Source: Whitmania pigra
Taxonomy: Eukaryota > Annelida > Clitellata > Hirudinida > Haemopidae
Length of the DNA stretch: 64,000 nt
Direction: 5' to 3'
NCBI GenBank assembly: GCA_021613335.1
Contig: JAJTWR010000260.1
Coordinates: 2,289,001 to 2,353,000 of the forward strand
This document shows positions 1 to 11,500 of the stretch, piece after piece (positions within the stretch are counted from its first letter, which is position 1; every line of letters begins with the position of its first letter). The position numbers and the translations under genes were made by a program. The notes under the pieces were generated by a model. That model did not search any database and was not told the origin of the DNA. It saw nothing but the letters and a program-made list of their open reading frames with translations.

Positions 1-1455
1 TATATTATTCCAGATATTAGTATTTTAATAAATGCCTAGAATTTTTTTTATCAAAAAGTAACCAACGTTCCCTATATTTTTTTCAGTGTGACGGAAAAGC
101 ATAGTGCTTCCTGCGACCCATTTTCATGTCTTAGCACCTTAATTTTTTCACAGATGTCACCCAAAACAACAATGAATTCGATGTTTCAATTATTTGAAAC
201 TTAAAGTTATGTTTATTAAATTCACCCGCTTTATTAAAAGCTTTATATCAGTATCACTAAAAACTGCAAGTCTGCAATAGCAAATATGCTATATATTATT
301 CCAGATATAGTATTTTAATAAATGCCTAGAATTTTTTTTATCAAAAAGTAACCAACGTTCCCTATATTTTTTTCAGTGTGACGGAAAAGCATAGTGCTTC
401 CTGCGACCCATTTTCATGTCTTAGCACCTTAATTTTTTCACAGATGTCACCCAAAACAACAATGAATTCGATGTTTCAATTATTTGAAACTTAAAGTTAT
501 GTTTATTAAATTCACCCGCTTTATTAAAAGCTTTATATCAGTATCACTAAAAACTGCAAGTCTGCAATAGCAAATATGCTATATATTATTCCAGATATTA
601 GTATTTTAATAAATGCCTAGAATTTTTTTTATCAAAAAGTAACCAACGTTCCCTATATTTTTTTCAGTGTGACGGAAAAGCATAGTGCTTCCTGCGACCC
701 ATTTTCATGTCTTAGCACCTTAATTTTTTCACAGATGTCACCCAAAACAACAATGAATTCGATGTTTCAATTATTTGAAACTTAAAGTTATGTTTATTAA
801 ATTCACCCGCTTTATTAAAAGCTTTATATCAGTATCACTTAAAAACTGCAAGTCTGCAATAGCAAATATGCTATATATTATTCCAGATATTAGTATTTTA
901 ATAAATGCCTAGAATTTTTTTTTATCAAAAAGTAACCAACGTTCCCTATATTTTTTTCAGTGTGACGGAAAAGCATAGTGCTTCCTGCGACCCATTTTCA
1001 TGTCTTAGCACCTTAATTTTTTCACAGATGTCACCCAAAACAACAATGAATTCGATGTTTCAATTATTTGAAACTTAAAGTTATGTTTATTAAATTCACC
1101 CGCTTTATTAAAAGCTTTATATCAGTATCACTTAAAAACTGCAAGTCTGCAATAGCAAATATGCTATATATTATTCCAGATATTAGTATTTTAATAAATG
1201 CCTAGAATTTTTTTTATCAAAAAGTAACCAACGTTCCCTATATTTTTTTCAGTGTGACGGAAAAGCATAGTGCTTCCTGCGACCCATTTTCATGTCTTAG
1301 CACCTAATTTTTCACAGATGTCACCCAAAACAACAATGAATTCGATGTTTCAATTATTTGAAACTTAAAGTTATGTTTATTAAATTCACCCGCTTTATTA
1401 AAAGCTTTATATCAGTATCACTTAAAAACTGCAAGTCTGCAATAGCAAATATGCT
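1..1455. repeat. Tandem array of a ~291-bp monomer, five copies
   Basis: Five head-to-tail copies begin at about 1, 292, 582, 874 and 1167 (291, 290, 292, 293 and 289 bp). They are almost identical and differ mainly by 1-2 base length changes in A/T runs. The array runs off the left edge, so its full size is unknown. On the right it stops abruptly at 1455 and continues straight into Tc1 transposase sequence. I see no protein or RNA gene in the monomer; an 83-codon frame over the last copy reads through into the Tc1 piece and is not a gene. Such homogeneity fits recent satellite-type amplification. Confidence 0.93.
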
Positions 1456-2165
1456 CTGGTTGTCTTGGAAACATGAATGGAGGCATTATCTTGCTGAAAT
1501 TCAAGTTTTTTGTTTCAGCAAAAAGAAGGAGATGATCATTGGGCATTTTGATGTAATTCTAAAAATCTTGCCTCTCTTCCAAAAGCACCAGTTCAATCCT
1601 CCCAAATGATGAAATTCCTCCCTAGACCATCAGAACCTGCTCCATGTTTCTAGCTAAAAAATCGTCTCTTTCTTCTCTGAGATAATGTCATTAGTATTTA
1701 TAACCATCTGGCCCATCATCTGAGACAAAATTACGAGTTTTCACCGTTCATTGTAAATGACCATCTCTGGCCCAGAGGAGACGTTTTTCCTTGTGATGGA
1801 TTTTCAGCGCTGGAGCTTGATTTCACATTTTAGTTGTCTACTTGAATTAAGATAGTTGCAGACTGTCCTCACATGGTCAACCAATTTCAGCTTATCTTTT
1901 AGCTGTTTACACGAATATTCTCCTCATGAAGCCTCTCTGATGAGACGTCTGACTCACTCCAGAGTTTTTCGGTCTTCCGTCTAACAGTTCTCTCTCCTAT
2001 TAAACTTTTTTGCAATCTTTCTTATCGAATAGTTTGCCTTCCTGAAGGCCTTAACTTATTTTCGCTATCCTACTGTTAAACCTGCTTTCTTCCCCATGAA
2101 GAATTGAATGTAAAAAGAAGTTTTGAATTTCACACTTCTTTATGCAGCTTTCTTAATGACAATTT
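1456..2165 (-). mobile_element. Tc1-like transposon fragment, transposase N-terminal half
   Basis: This is the same family as the better preserved copy at 34128-35743. Read on the minus strand it carries the helix-turn-helix N-terminus and part of the DDE region, broken by stops and frameshifts. It is cut on the left by the tandem array and on the right by the gypsy LTR that starts at 2166, so neither Tc1 end is present. Non-functional. Confidence 0.8.
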
Positions 2166-2319
2166 TGTAACGTTTTCGTTTATTTAAATCTTTAACTGTC
2201 TAAACACAATGACAATAACAGCTAATCGAAACAGTTCAGACCACAAGATGGCGATGACATAAACAAGCATAACATAAGATCTCTAATCGAACCATATATA
2301 AAAATAGACATATGTCACA
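2166..2319 (-). repeat. Ty3/gypsy long terminal repeat (3' LTR), ~154 bp
   Basis: On the minus strand the segment starts TGTGAC and ends GTTACA, the TG...CA layout of an LTR. A purine-rich tract (about 2320-2331) lies immediately upstream, where the plus-strand primer should be. Just before it is the end of a pol-like frame with the short motif TRSGR, typical of the tail of gypsy integrase. I found no matching 5' LTR, so the element is incomplete. Confidence 0.55.
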
Positions 2320-3970
2320 TCTCCCATTATACAATTAATGTCACTTAATGTCACTTCATTATATAGTCCTTGAACCGAACTGGGAGACAAGAGATTCGAC
2401 CGCTGCGGGTTTTCATGATTGGTTGAGAATTGCTTCCTGTCCCGTCAACATTTGCTGACTGATCGGATGATGATGTAACTGGCGATCCCGCCAGTGCTTC
2501 GTGCTGTTGTTCATCTTATCTATCAGCAGTTTCCCAGGATTAATCATCGGCCTTTGCCTAACTTTTTCTTGATTCTCAGGAGGCCAAATGAATTTTCCAA
2601 GCTTCCCGACTTTCCTGACAGAATCCGAGGTTTCGTAGGTCTTTTGGAAGTTTCCTTTGTCTTCAGTTTGCACCAACAAGTTGTTGTTATCTTTTCCAAT
2701 AGGATGCTTTAAAACTATGATGGGTGAACTTTCAAAAGCAGTATGTTCTATTTTTACCACTGGCTTTGGTGCGATATCTTGCACTACTTTAGGTCTCCGT
2801 TGTGATGGAGGAGATGATTGTTGATACTGAGGCATGTTTGTCTGCTTGCGATTTGGCTGCTCATTTTGCTTGGAAGGAAAACTTTGCACATCTTCGATTC
2901 GTCACTTCAACAATTCAGTTTGCAGGGTCATCTCGAGGACCCTTTTTTCTAACTCTTTTGTCTCCAGTTGAACCTTTAAGTCATTTAATATCTTTAATAC
3001 CCGTGGTGTTGACCAGGAAGGCAACCTACTCCATTAAACACATCTTCAAACTCATTAAGCAACTTAAACACAGTCTTGTTTTTAGACTCTTGAGCGATGC
3101 ATCCACTCTGCGAATTAGATCTAATCTGCAACAAGAGGGCAAACCAATGATCGTTGCCGTATGGTGTTCCACTATAAAAAATTCATGGTCATCAGTTTCT
3201 TTGCTTGTCTTTACAGAATGCGTTACTTTTCCGACTGGGCGAACCTTGTTGTTACCGAACGTTGACAAAATTGTTGTCTTCTGAGCCCTTGTCTTTTCGG
3301 GAAGCTGCTCGAATATTGACCTGCACATCACGTTGGCCTCAGCACCGGTGTCCAGTTTGCAACTGATTTCTTTTCCACTCGCTATGATGGTCGTTTTCCA
3401 ACTCTTAACACTTCCATTATCAACACCCACCTTTGATATGCTGAACTCATCCAAATGTTATTCCACCTGGTCTATGCTTGTCCTAGAACGATTCGATGAG
3501 CCGTGAAGTGTAGATTTTCGCCTTGGTATCACTTTTGATGCCCTGCACATCGAACTAAAATGATTTTCTTTACCGCATGTAAAACATCTCTTACCGAAGG
3601 CTGGACACTTCCTTGGTGGATGCTTTCCTCCACAGTTTCCACACTGCTTTACATCCAATGCTTGGAGATTGGTGGTATGTGGTTTTGCGCTTTTTATAGC
3701 TAGCACCGCTGAGTTGTCACCAGTAATAATCTTAACCTGGGCTTTGCATGCCTCCGATGCTCTGCAGATGCTAACTGCTCTTTCGAGAGTGAGTTTGTCG
3801 TCTTGAAGGAATCTTTCAAGGAGCGAGCGATCCGCACATCCGAGTACGATCCTGTCTCTCATCATGGAGTCCACTTGGTCTCCGAACTCACATGACTTTG
3901 CTTGGTTCTTCAGTTTGGTAACAAATGCGTCAATCGGTTCATCCGGCAGCTGTGATTTCTGACTTGACAA
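2320..3970 (-). pseudogene. Ty3/gypsy retrotransposon, internally deleted (gag-protease plus pol tail)
   Basis: Read on the minus strand from 3970 down. First is a gag C-terminal piece (3458-3970) with two cysteine/histidine knuckles. Next is an aspartic protease piece (3026-3454) with the catalytic DTGA motif in CKLDTGAEANVM. Last is a 158-codon frame (2413-2889) that leads to the integrase tail near the LTR. Reverse transcriptase, RNase H and the integrase core are missing between protease and tail, so this is an internal deletion derivative. The frames are separated by stops or frame changes. It cannot be active by itself. Confidence 0.75.
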
Positions 3971-4165
3971 GCCGACTCAGTGGCAATTCAGTATTCAGCA
4001 AATTAGATTTGGTGAAGGCATATTACAACATCTCCATTCATCTAGATGACATCCCAAAGACAGCCGTTACAACTCCTTTTGGTTTGATTGAATTTACTCG
4101 CATGCCGTTCGGTCTCAGAAATGCAACTCAAACATTCCAAAGATTCATGGATGCTTTTCAAGACT
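3958..4165 (+). pseudogene. Ty3/gypsy reverse transcriptase fragment, inverted
   Basis: About 70 codons on the plus strand hold the RT palm start of gypsy elements: FSKLDLVKAYYNI, then TPFGLIEFTRMPFGLRNA. It abuts the minus-strand gag piece in opposite orientation at about 3960, so the gypsy sequence was inverted or two copies were joined. It stops where R2-group sequence begins at about 4190. Confidence 0.82.
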
Positions 4166-4190
4166 TGCCATTTGTTTTTGTGAGTTCGTG

Positions 4191-4480
4191 CTGTCGACTG
4201 GAGTCCTTCATCTCTTGCGGTCGCTTGACAGTCACGACCCCAAATCTCTTGATGCACTTGTTATAGATGAAGTCACTGAAGGATTTCATTGATCCATCCT
4301 TCAGGCTTTTCTTGAGTCCTTGCTTGAGTTCCTCATCCAGTTCTGACCAGCCTCTCTTATCGTTTCCTCGAGGGAACCCTATCCTAGCTCTTGGGGGTCT
4401 TGTCCTTGGCGAGAGACTCGGAGCTGTGGTGTGATTCCGGTCCGGTTGTGCATGGGTTTACCACCTCCATTGGAAAAAAC
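4191..4480 (-). pseudogene. R2-group non-LTR retrotransposon fragment (N-terminal region)
   Basis: The minus strand is homologous to 22840-23060 of the full-length copy: both share the run FPRGND, the core SMKSF and the string RFGVV at matching spacing. This is the region between the N-terminal zinc finger and the reverse transcriptase. The fragment has frameshifts and is flanked by a gypsy RT piece and by the structured repeat at 4565-4720. Confidence 0.78.
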
Positions 4481-4564
4481 TGAAATGATGTCCCTCTTAC
4501 ATGCGCCATTTGTTGTTAGCAAACATGTATATGTCGCGCCATGAAATCCATAAATTTTCTCGTA

Positions 4565-4725
4565 ATGTGTGAATGATATGGGAAAGTGGCCTTCAAGAGG
4601 CCGAAAGGAAAGTGCGTTAGTTCGTTTTTGCCCGGCGGGACACCCGTCTGACCAGCGGGTGCGGCCCGACCCCGGAGAGAGTAAGATTTCAAGGGCCGAA
4701 ACGTTCGAAGAAAATCACTCCTTGC
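4565..4725 (+). other. R2-group 3' UTR-like segment with two hairpins
   Basis: The plus strand resembles 25990-26096, the 3' UTR of the full-length R2-group copy. In order: GGGACACCCG, a CTGAYCA loop, the pairing arm CGGGTG, an arm CGGCCC, a spacer, the partner GGGCCG, then AAACGTT. Both stems are perfect 6-bp helices here. The neighbouring R2-group coding fragment is on the opposite strand, so the two pieces are not in normal order. Probably a piece of a related element. Confidence 0.6.
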
Positions 4726-4905
4726 TGTTATTAAAATACGTGCATGTACATTCTTATTTATTAACTCATATAAAGAAATTTCGAACACATGTTAATATAC
4801 AGCCAGCATCTTGATTTTCGGTTATCTCGATCATTTATTATTTCGATGCTTTTTAGCAGACCCCTAGGCCGGGCCTGACTATACAAAACTTTACAATCTT
4901 AAATT
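4726..4905 (-). mobile_element. pogo/Tigger-type element end
   Basis: The sequence reads like the terminal region seen at 20166-20330 in reverse complement (shared strings TGATTTTCGGTTATCTCGAT and CCCTAGGCC), and its first part is shared with 50930-51010. The three copies define a terminal region of a pogo-like DNA transposon. No coding sequence remains. From 4906 to 5570 I see only AT-rich intergenic DNA. Confidence 0.55.
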
Positions 4906-5573
4906 AATTTTTTTTATGTAAACGTGATTTATATCGTTACAATATGAAATTAATTTGCCATTAATTATGAAATTAGACTCATGAGAACATTTTGAATTAA
5001 ATTATCTAGTTATATGATTATATTGCTCGCCCTCATCAAGTCTCAGTGCCGTGCTTGATTTTACACCTCCTCAAGAAGCAATTATTTTGCAAAATCGTTT
5101 ACAAGTCGAAGTCAGATAATTAGATATCAAATTGAATTTACCCCAACACTAGAACAAAATTTAGACGATATGCTTTCCACTTGAAAGGCCTAAGATTGCA
5201 TGCTGTTGCACATAAACTTGGTACTTTTGCCACTCACATTGATCATCTTTCTTATCACATTGTCAAGATTTAAAATAAACATTTTAAAATACATCAGACC
5301 AAAATCTCATCTTGAGGGAAAATCAAATCCAACTGGAAAACAAAGCTGTTGTACCATAAATGAATTTAAAAAACACATCATGAAATGATCAAGAGGCTTC
5401 TCTAAAGAAATAGCTCGCTATTCATAGATAGGCATAGATTAAGTCAAGTCCTTCTATTCATTGTACACCTTTCAAAGTCAAATTCAGATTTAAAACATTA
5501 TGTTAGGTTTTCAATTTTTCTTAATCATAAATAACAATGAGTGACTTAATAGTAATTATTTGAAACATTTTTG

Positions 5574-5579
5574 TTTATT
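5574..5579 (-). terminator. Polyadenylation signal AATAAA for VPS16
   Basis: A canonical AATAAA on the minus strand lies about 6 nt past the VPS16 stop codon (5586-5588), implying a very short 3' UTR. Position and strand are the only evidence. Confidence 0.45.
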
Positions 5580-5585
5580 AGCTCA

Positions 5586-8500
5586 TTAATGTTTTGATTG
5601 TGTTGGCCTCAATGACTTTAGCTTTTCAAGAAGTGCTTTATTTGAAGGAGGACACTTGGAGAGTACATGTTCGAAATCATCTTCATTTTTTGATTGAAGC
5701 GCCAGTTCGGCCGCCTTTTCAAACTGACTGGATTGTAAGTATGTTATATTTTAATAATATCAACAATCACAACAACAATGATGACAGCAACAACAACGTT
5801 AATTTTTTTAAGGTGCCATGTGCATAGTGACAGAAGCATAATAGATTACTAAGACTTACTCAAGTTTCAAATGATATTTCACTAGATTTTCTGGTTGAAC
5901 ACGAGACAGATAGTTTTTGGCCACCTCAAAGTTTTTGTATTTTATGCACACATCAATAAGCATCTGAAAATTTTAAAGATAAGATTGATATAAACTACTT
6001 TAAATCAATTTAATTGAACATTGAAATAAAAGTTAAAATATCCTTATCAGATTTTAACAGTTTGCTATGCAATTTTAACAATTACCATCTAAATATTTGA
6101 AATTAACTTTAAACACACTCAATAATGGTCAGTTACAATATTGATTACAGATTACAATTTGTGTTTTAATTTAGACAAATGATTTTTTTAAATACGTATC
6201 ATTTTTTTAGAGTCGATCAATTTAGAAAACATATGTAGTACACTCAAACTCACTTATCTCGACCTCTAATTAACTTGTCAACCCTATTAAGTAGGTGTTT
6301 TTGAATTGGAACTGCTAAATTCCCTCTTTGCTTAAGCATTTTCTCAGTTATTTCTCTTGCAGCCATGTTGATTCTTTTATGATGCCAAACCCAAATACTT
6401 CGAGCACAAAAGAGGGCCAAATTCACATTGGTCATCTCAACCCGTGATCAATTGCCGGCTTTTGAAGTGGAACTGCCAAATTCTAACTTTGTCCCAGCAT
6501 TTTCTCATTGGTCATGTCGATCCTTTTAACATAAAAGCCCAACTCGCTCACTCTTGTTGATCTTGTCTGAGGGATAGCTATTCTGTTTATTTATTTCGTT
6601 CTAAAAATATCTGTAGGAGTTAAGAGAAAAGTGAACAATCAGTTGTCAGCATGGGATTTTAGCAAACACCATTTCAGGATAGAAAAAGAAGGTTGACTTG
6701 ATAAAGCAAATGTATGAGAAGTTTGTCTTTGATCCAGCAAGAAAATAACTTAGATTGGCTGAGTACAAAGATGTTGACAGCTTTTTAATGATTCACAAAT
6801 TCACGAGCAACAACCCTTCCTGTCAATGGTCCCTTGCTAGTAGAGAAAGCTGATATCTTTGCCACATAGCAAAAAACATCCTGACTTTAAGAGCAAGTTA
6901 GGGTTGGCTAGATCATTTAAGGAAGAGGCGCAACATTGCCTTCAAAGCGAGTTGTGGAGAAAGCGCTGCAGTTCAGTAGGATCAAGTGGATTCATAGCTT
7001 AAGACTCAAACTCGCACAATTTTGGATATCTATAAGACTTGGAACATTTTAATGGTACTGGGATGTTTTGGAAATGCCTTACAGACAAGAGTAGACATTT
7101 CATAGAAACTTGTCACAGTGGAAAAGAGTCGAAGGACTGACTTACAGTGCTAATTGCAGCTAATGTTGATGGAAACCAGAAACACTTTATGTTATAGGAA
7201 AATAGAAAGTTGCTTTGGTTCCAATTAAATGAAAATGACACTTTTTGCACCTGTTATCTTTTAAAGAATTGCATGTCTTTGTATGGTCTGATTTTGTTTA
7301 ATTAAATTTTTTTAATTATTTAAAAAAAACTGGCTTGAAGGAGTTAAGTAATTAAATTAACCTCATAACCCAAAGGAATCTTTTTGCTTTTTGAAAGCTT
7401 GTCAAGTTCTGCCCAATCTCCAACTTCTACCAGTGCTCGTACCTTTATTGACCATGTCCTGGCAAAAAAAAGTAATTTTGTTTAGCTTTTGGTGAGAAAT
7501 ATTTTAGTCTGTGATGGTTTAAGATAAATGATGATGAATTACACAAATATGCACATCTTACACATGCAGTATTTTACAAAACTTTTAAAGGAAGGGGAAC
7601 TCCTCTTAGGATTCCTGATGGAGTTCCAAGGCAGAGTGTATTTATTTTAGTTCAACCAAAAAGAGGGTCGCAAGTGACTACTAACACATTGGAGTCAGTA
7701 TATAGATATATAGTGAATAGAAAAATTGGAGGTCATTAAATTGTTAGAAATTTCATTACATCAGTGCTGGAAATACATGCCTTGTGGTGATGATGATAAT
7801 GCTTTAAGTCTACTATGGTTTGTGGAGCTGATAATATTTGGAGGCAGAGAGTTCCAGGATTTCACAATTTGATTGATGAAAAAATGGAGCTTGTGGGTGG
7901 TGGAGCATTTCTCTTGGTGCAGACAACTTATAAGAGATAACACGAAAATGGAGACTTTGGGAATGGTGTAGTGATTGAAGTTTTGTAATATTTTGTGAAT
8001 GAGGCATAAACCATGGATTAGTAGTAGTGTCCCATCAGTGAAATTAGTGACATCTTATAATAAAGTAAAAGTGATATGTCTTAAAATAACAATTCATATA
8101 CATGTTTTCATTTTTTATCACTGCATACCTACTTTTGCAACCCCATATAATTGAGATCAGCAATAACAGTTAATCCATTTGCCTAGCATCAGATGCATTA
8201 CACTCACAAGAACAGTAAGCAATGCCTTTGCCATCACTCTCAGAAATGCATATAATTGTATATCTATAATGAAAATCTAGTCTTGATCTATGTATTTTTC
8301 ATGGCTCAAAAACTGAGGCAAGTAAGATTATGTTAATGTGTAAATTTGAAGTTCCAAATGTCATAATTAGCAATAAAACTAGTAGTTAAGGGTAAAGCAA
8401 GTTTTAAATAACCTCTTCGCTTTCATCAATATTGCAGTAATATAATAACAATGATGATGATAATAATAATAATGTAACTGGTTACCCTTAGATGGTAATT

Positions 8501-11500
8501 CCCTTGTAACTTTTGTGTATTTTTTGGTTTAGAATTTTTAAATAAAGAAATTCAAAACCATAAAAAATTAACCTCTTTTCTGATATTCTAAATTCTTTTC
8601 TTAATTGCTCAAAGTGATTAATGTTGCCATTTAACAGAAGATCATGCAATGTCTCGTTAAGGGACATGTTATGGAATGTCCTATCCAGTTCCTTTCATCA
8701 ATATTGCAGTAATATAATAACAATGATGATGATAATAATAATAATGTAACTGGTTACCCTTAGATGGTAATTCCCTTGTAACTTTTGTGTATTTTTTGGT
8801 TTAGAATTTTTAAATAAAGAAATTCAAAACCATAAAAAATTAACCTCTTTTCTGATATTCTAAATTCTTTTCTTAATTGCTCAAAGTGATTAATGTTGCC
8901 ATTTAACAGAAGATCATGCAATGTCTCGTTAAGGGACATGTTATGGAATGTCCTATCCAGTTCCTCTGCAAACTTTACTTGAAGCCTTATCAGTTTAATT
9001 TGTTCCTCTGTAAGCTAGGATACAACTCATAATTAAACATTTATTAAATAAATTATAAAGTAACAAATTATGATTGCCACCTTAGTAAAATTATCTTTTT
9101 TGGCCTTTTCAAATGCTTCCTGTGCTCCAACTAAATTACTCAGTCTTTGATCATTTTTTTGATTCTAAAATAAAAAAAACTGCAATATAAGTTAAAAATA
9201 ATCTTTGCAATGATTCAAATCACCTCTTCATAACTCATGGCCACTCTACATAGAGCTTCCTCCAAATGATTATCAGATTGATAATGCACATCAAGGAGCA
9301 TTTCTCTACTCTGTTCTTTGCATTGCTAGACATCAAAAATTAGATTTTTTAAATATTGACACTTTTTTGTAATTGCTTCAGCACAAACTTGAAGATAAAA
9401 AGCATAAGCTACAGGAAACTGGCTGATGGTTCTAAGAAACTCCCCCTGCTGTAGTTGATTTTTCCATTGAGCAAGTACTAATACCACTAAATAATGCAAA
9501 ATATTAAAATATTAAATTCAAATTCATCTTTTAGGTTTTGGATATTTCGTGGTACCAAGATCATTGTCGCCACTTTCAATGGCTTTTGATAAAGCTTCAC
9601 ATCCTTTATTAAGTGTAACCAAAAGAGGAATCTGCCTTGTCACACTGGGTTCAAAATTTATCAGCTGTAAACAGAAACAAAAATGTATACTTTGCCAATG
9701 TGGTGAATATGTGAATAACTGACATCTGAAGCAAGTCTTGATCTTTTGCATTCAATAGCTTTGTTTATGATATTTGTATATGATACACCTCTGTGTTCAC
9801 TAAGTTTTGTTGAAATAATTTTTGCCAGTTGACCATCATTCAGTTTAGAATGTTGAATCTGTTATAATGGTAATTAATAATATACAAACATATTCACTTA
9901 AACTACTGCATTCTCACTAAATTAACACGCAGATGAATTTAACACGCAAACAATTGCAATAACAAGCACCAACAGATGCATTCTTTTCTTCTGGCTAAAG
10001 ATATTTATAATATAAGATTTATATATAAAGATAAAATAATCACATAACTGTATATTTTAATTAGATTTATTTAATCATCATGTTCAAATATAGTTCAAAT
10101 TCAACAAAAACATTGATGAATTAAGCAAAGTGTCTGAGTGGTTATTACACAGATCCAGGTCTTCCTAACCACTATAAATAATTGTTATGTTATGTCTAAC
10201 ATCCAAAATGCAACTATAAATCATGTCAAATTGTCAGGTATGAGTGGGAGGAATGGACGCAGAATGGCACACACACTCACACAGCATCTGGACGAGTCAA
10301 GAAGGCCTTGTATTACAAGCTGTGCATGTGGGTTGCGAGCATGGGACAAAGTGTCGCCAGATTTTATTCTGAGTGGCTTTAGAAAGGCCGGCATTAAGTC
10401 TACAGGAGAAGAGGAAAGTGACCACCCGGATGATGAACTAGAATGCGAAAACGAATATGAAGACTGTGCGACTTTTGCCGGATTTGAGAGCTTAGCTGAT
10501 GATGAGGAATAATTATTGGTCTTCTGATTGATTTTTTGAATGTGCATTATGTTTGATAATAAATTGTTTAAAAACTTCAAAGAACTGATTAACGATTCAT
10601 GAGCTCACTGCAATTGATCAAAATTGGTCAGGAGTTGCTTCAGTATTGCGTTCTCTCTCCAATTCTTTCTCGAAACTATTTTTTATTTCAAGATTTGCGT
10701 CAACTTCCTACTTTGGAATGCAGATTGTTCACGCAATTATTAAATTTGTAAGACAAAAGTGGAGCAATACTTCAAAGGACGCTAACTCTGCAAAGATTTC
10801 TGCTTAACGTTTCTCTGTGTCACATAACTCCCTAAATATGGAAATCACATTTTAAATGTACAAATCTTAAGAGACATTTTTAAACATTTTGAGATTCTTG
10901 GAGCAGATGATAAAGTTAAGCAGATGCACCATGCTGTGAAACACAACTTCACTGTAAGGTATAGAATTGTTGAGGTCCCAACAGTACATCAATTATAACA
11001 TGAAATTAAGGCATAGATTTCAAAGTTGAAGTCTCTTTTTCAGGAACCAAAAATGGATCATTGATCTGAGCATGAAATATAGCTCATGTACAATAGCCTT
11101 TATAATTGCATTGAAAGAAACAAGGTTCTTTTAAATAAATTGAGATCAATTCTTGAAGCACATAATGAAGTTATGCAGATGTATCATGCTCTGGGACACA
11201 GCTTCAATTGTGTAGATATGGAATTGTTGAGGTCCAAGCAGTGAATCAAATATAACATGAAAGTATGGCCAAAAGCTGCATATGATTTTTGCCATCCATT
11301 GAGTTTTATGATATGCTCTCATAGCAATGTAGAAAATCAAGTGACTCATCACCAGCAAAAGTCAGAGCAATGGTGATAATTCGTTACAGTTACCAATTTG
11401 AATCTTCATGATGGGTTCCAAGAGAATGGGCTAAGACTTTAATTTTGTTTTCCAATAAAGACTGCAAAAGACTGATGACACTATTATCAAAATTGTATCT

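Noticed and set aside
1..1455. CRISPR-like regular repeat
   Set aside because: No short repeats with unique spacers; it is a long-unit tandem array in a eukaryotic genome.
5594..5827. Plus-strand 77-codon frame at the VPS16 3' end
   Set aside because: It is the antisense shadow of VPS16 exon 23, which matches the family C-terminus.
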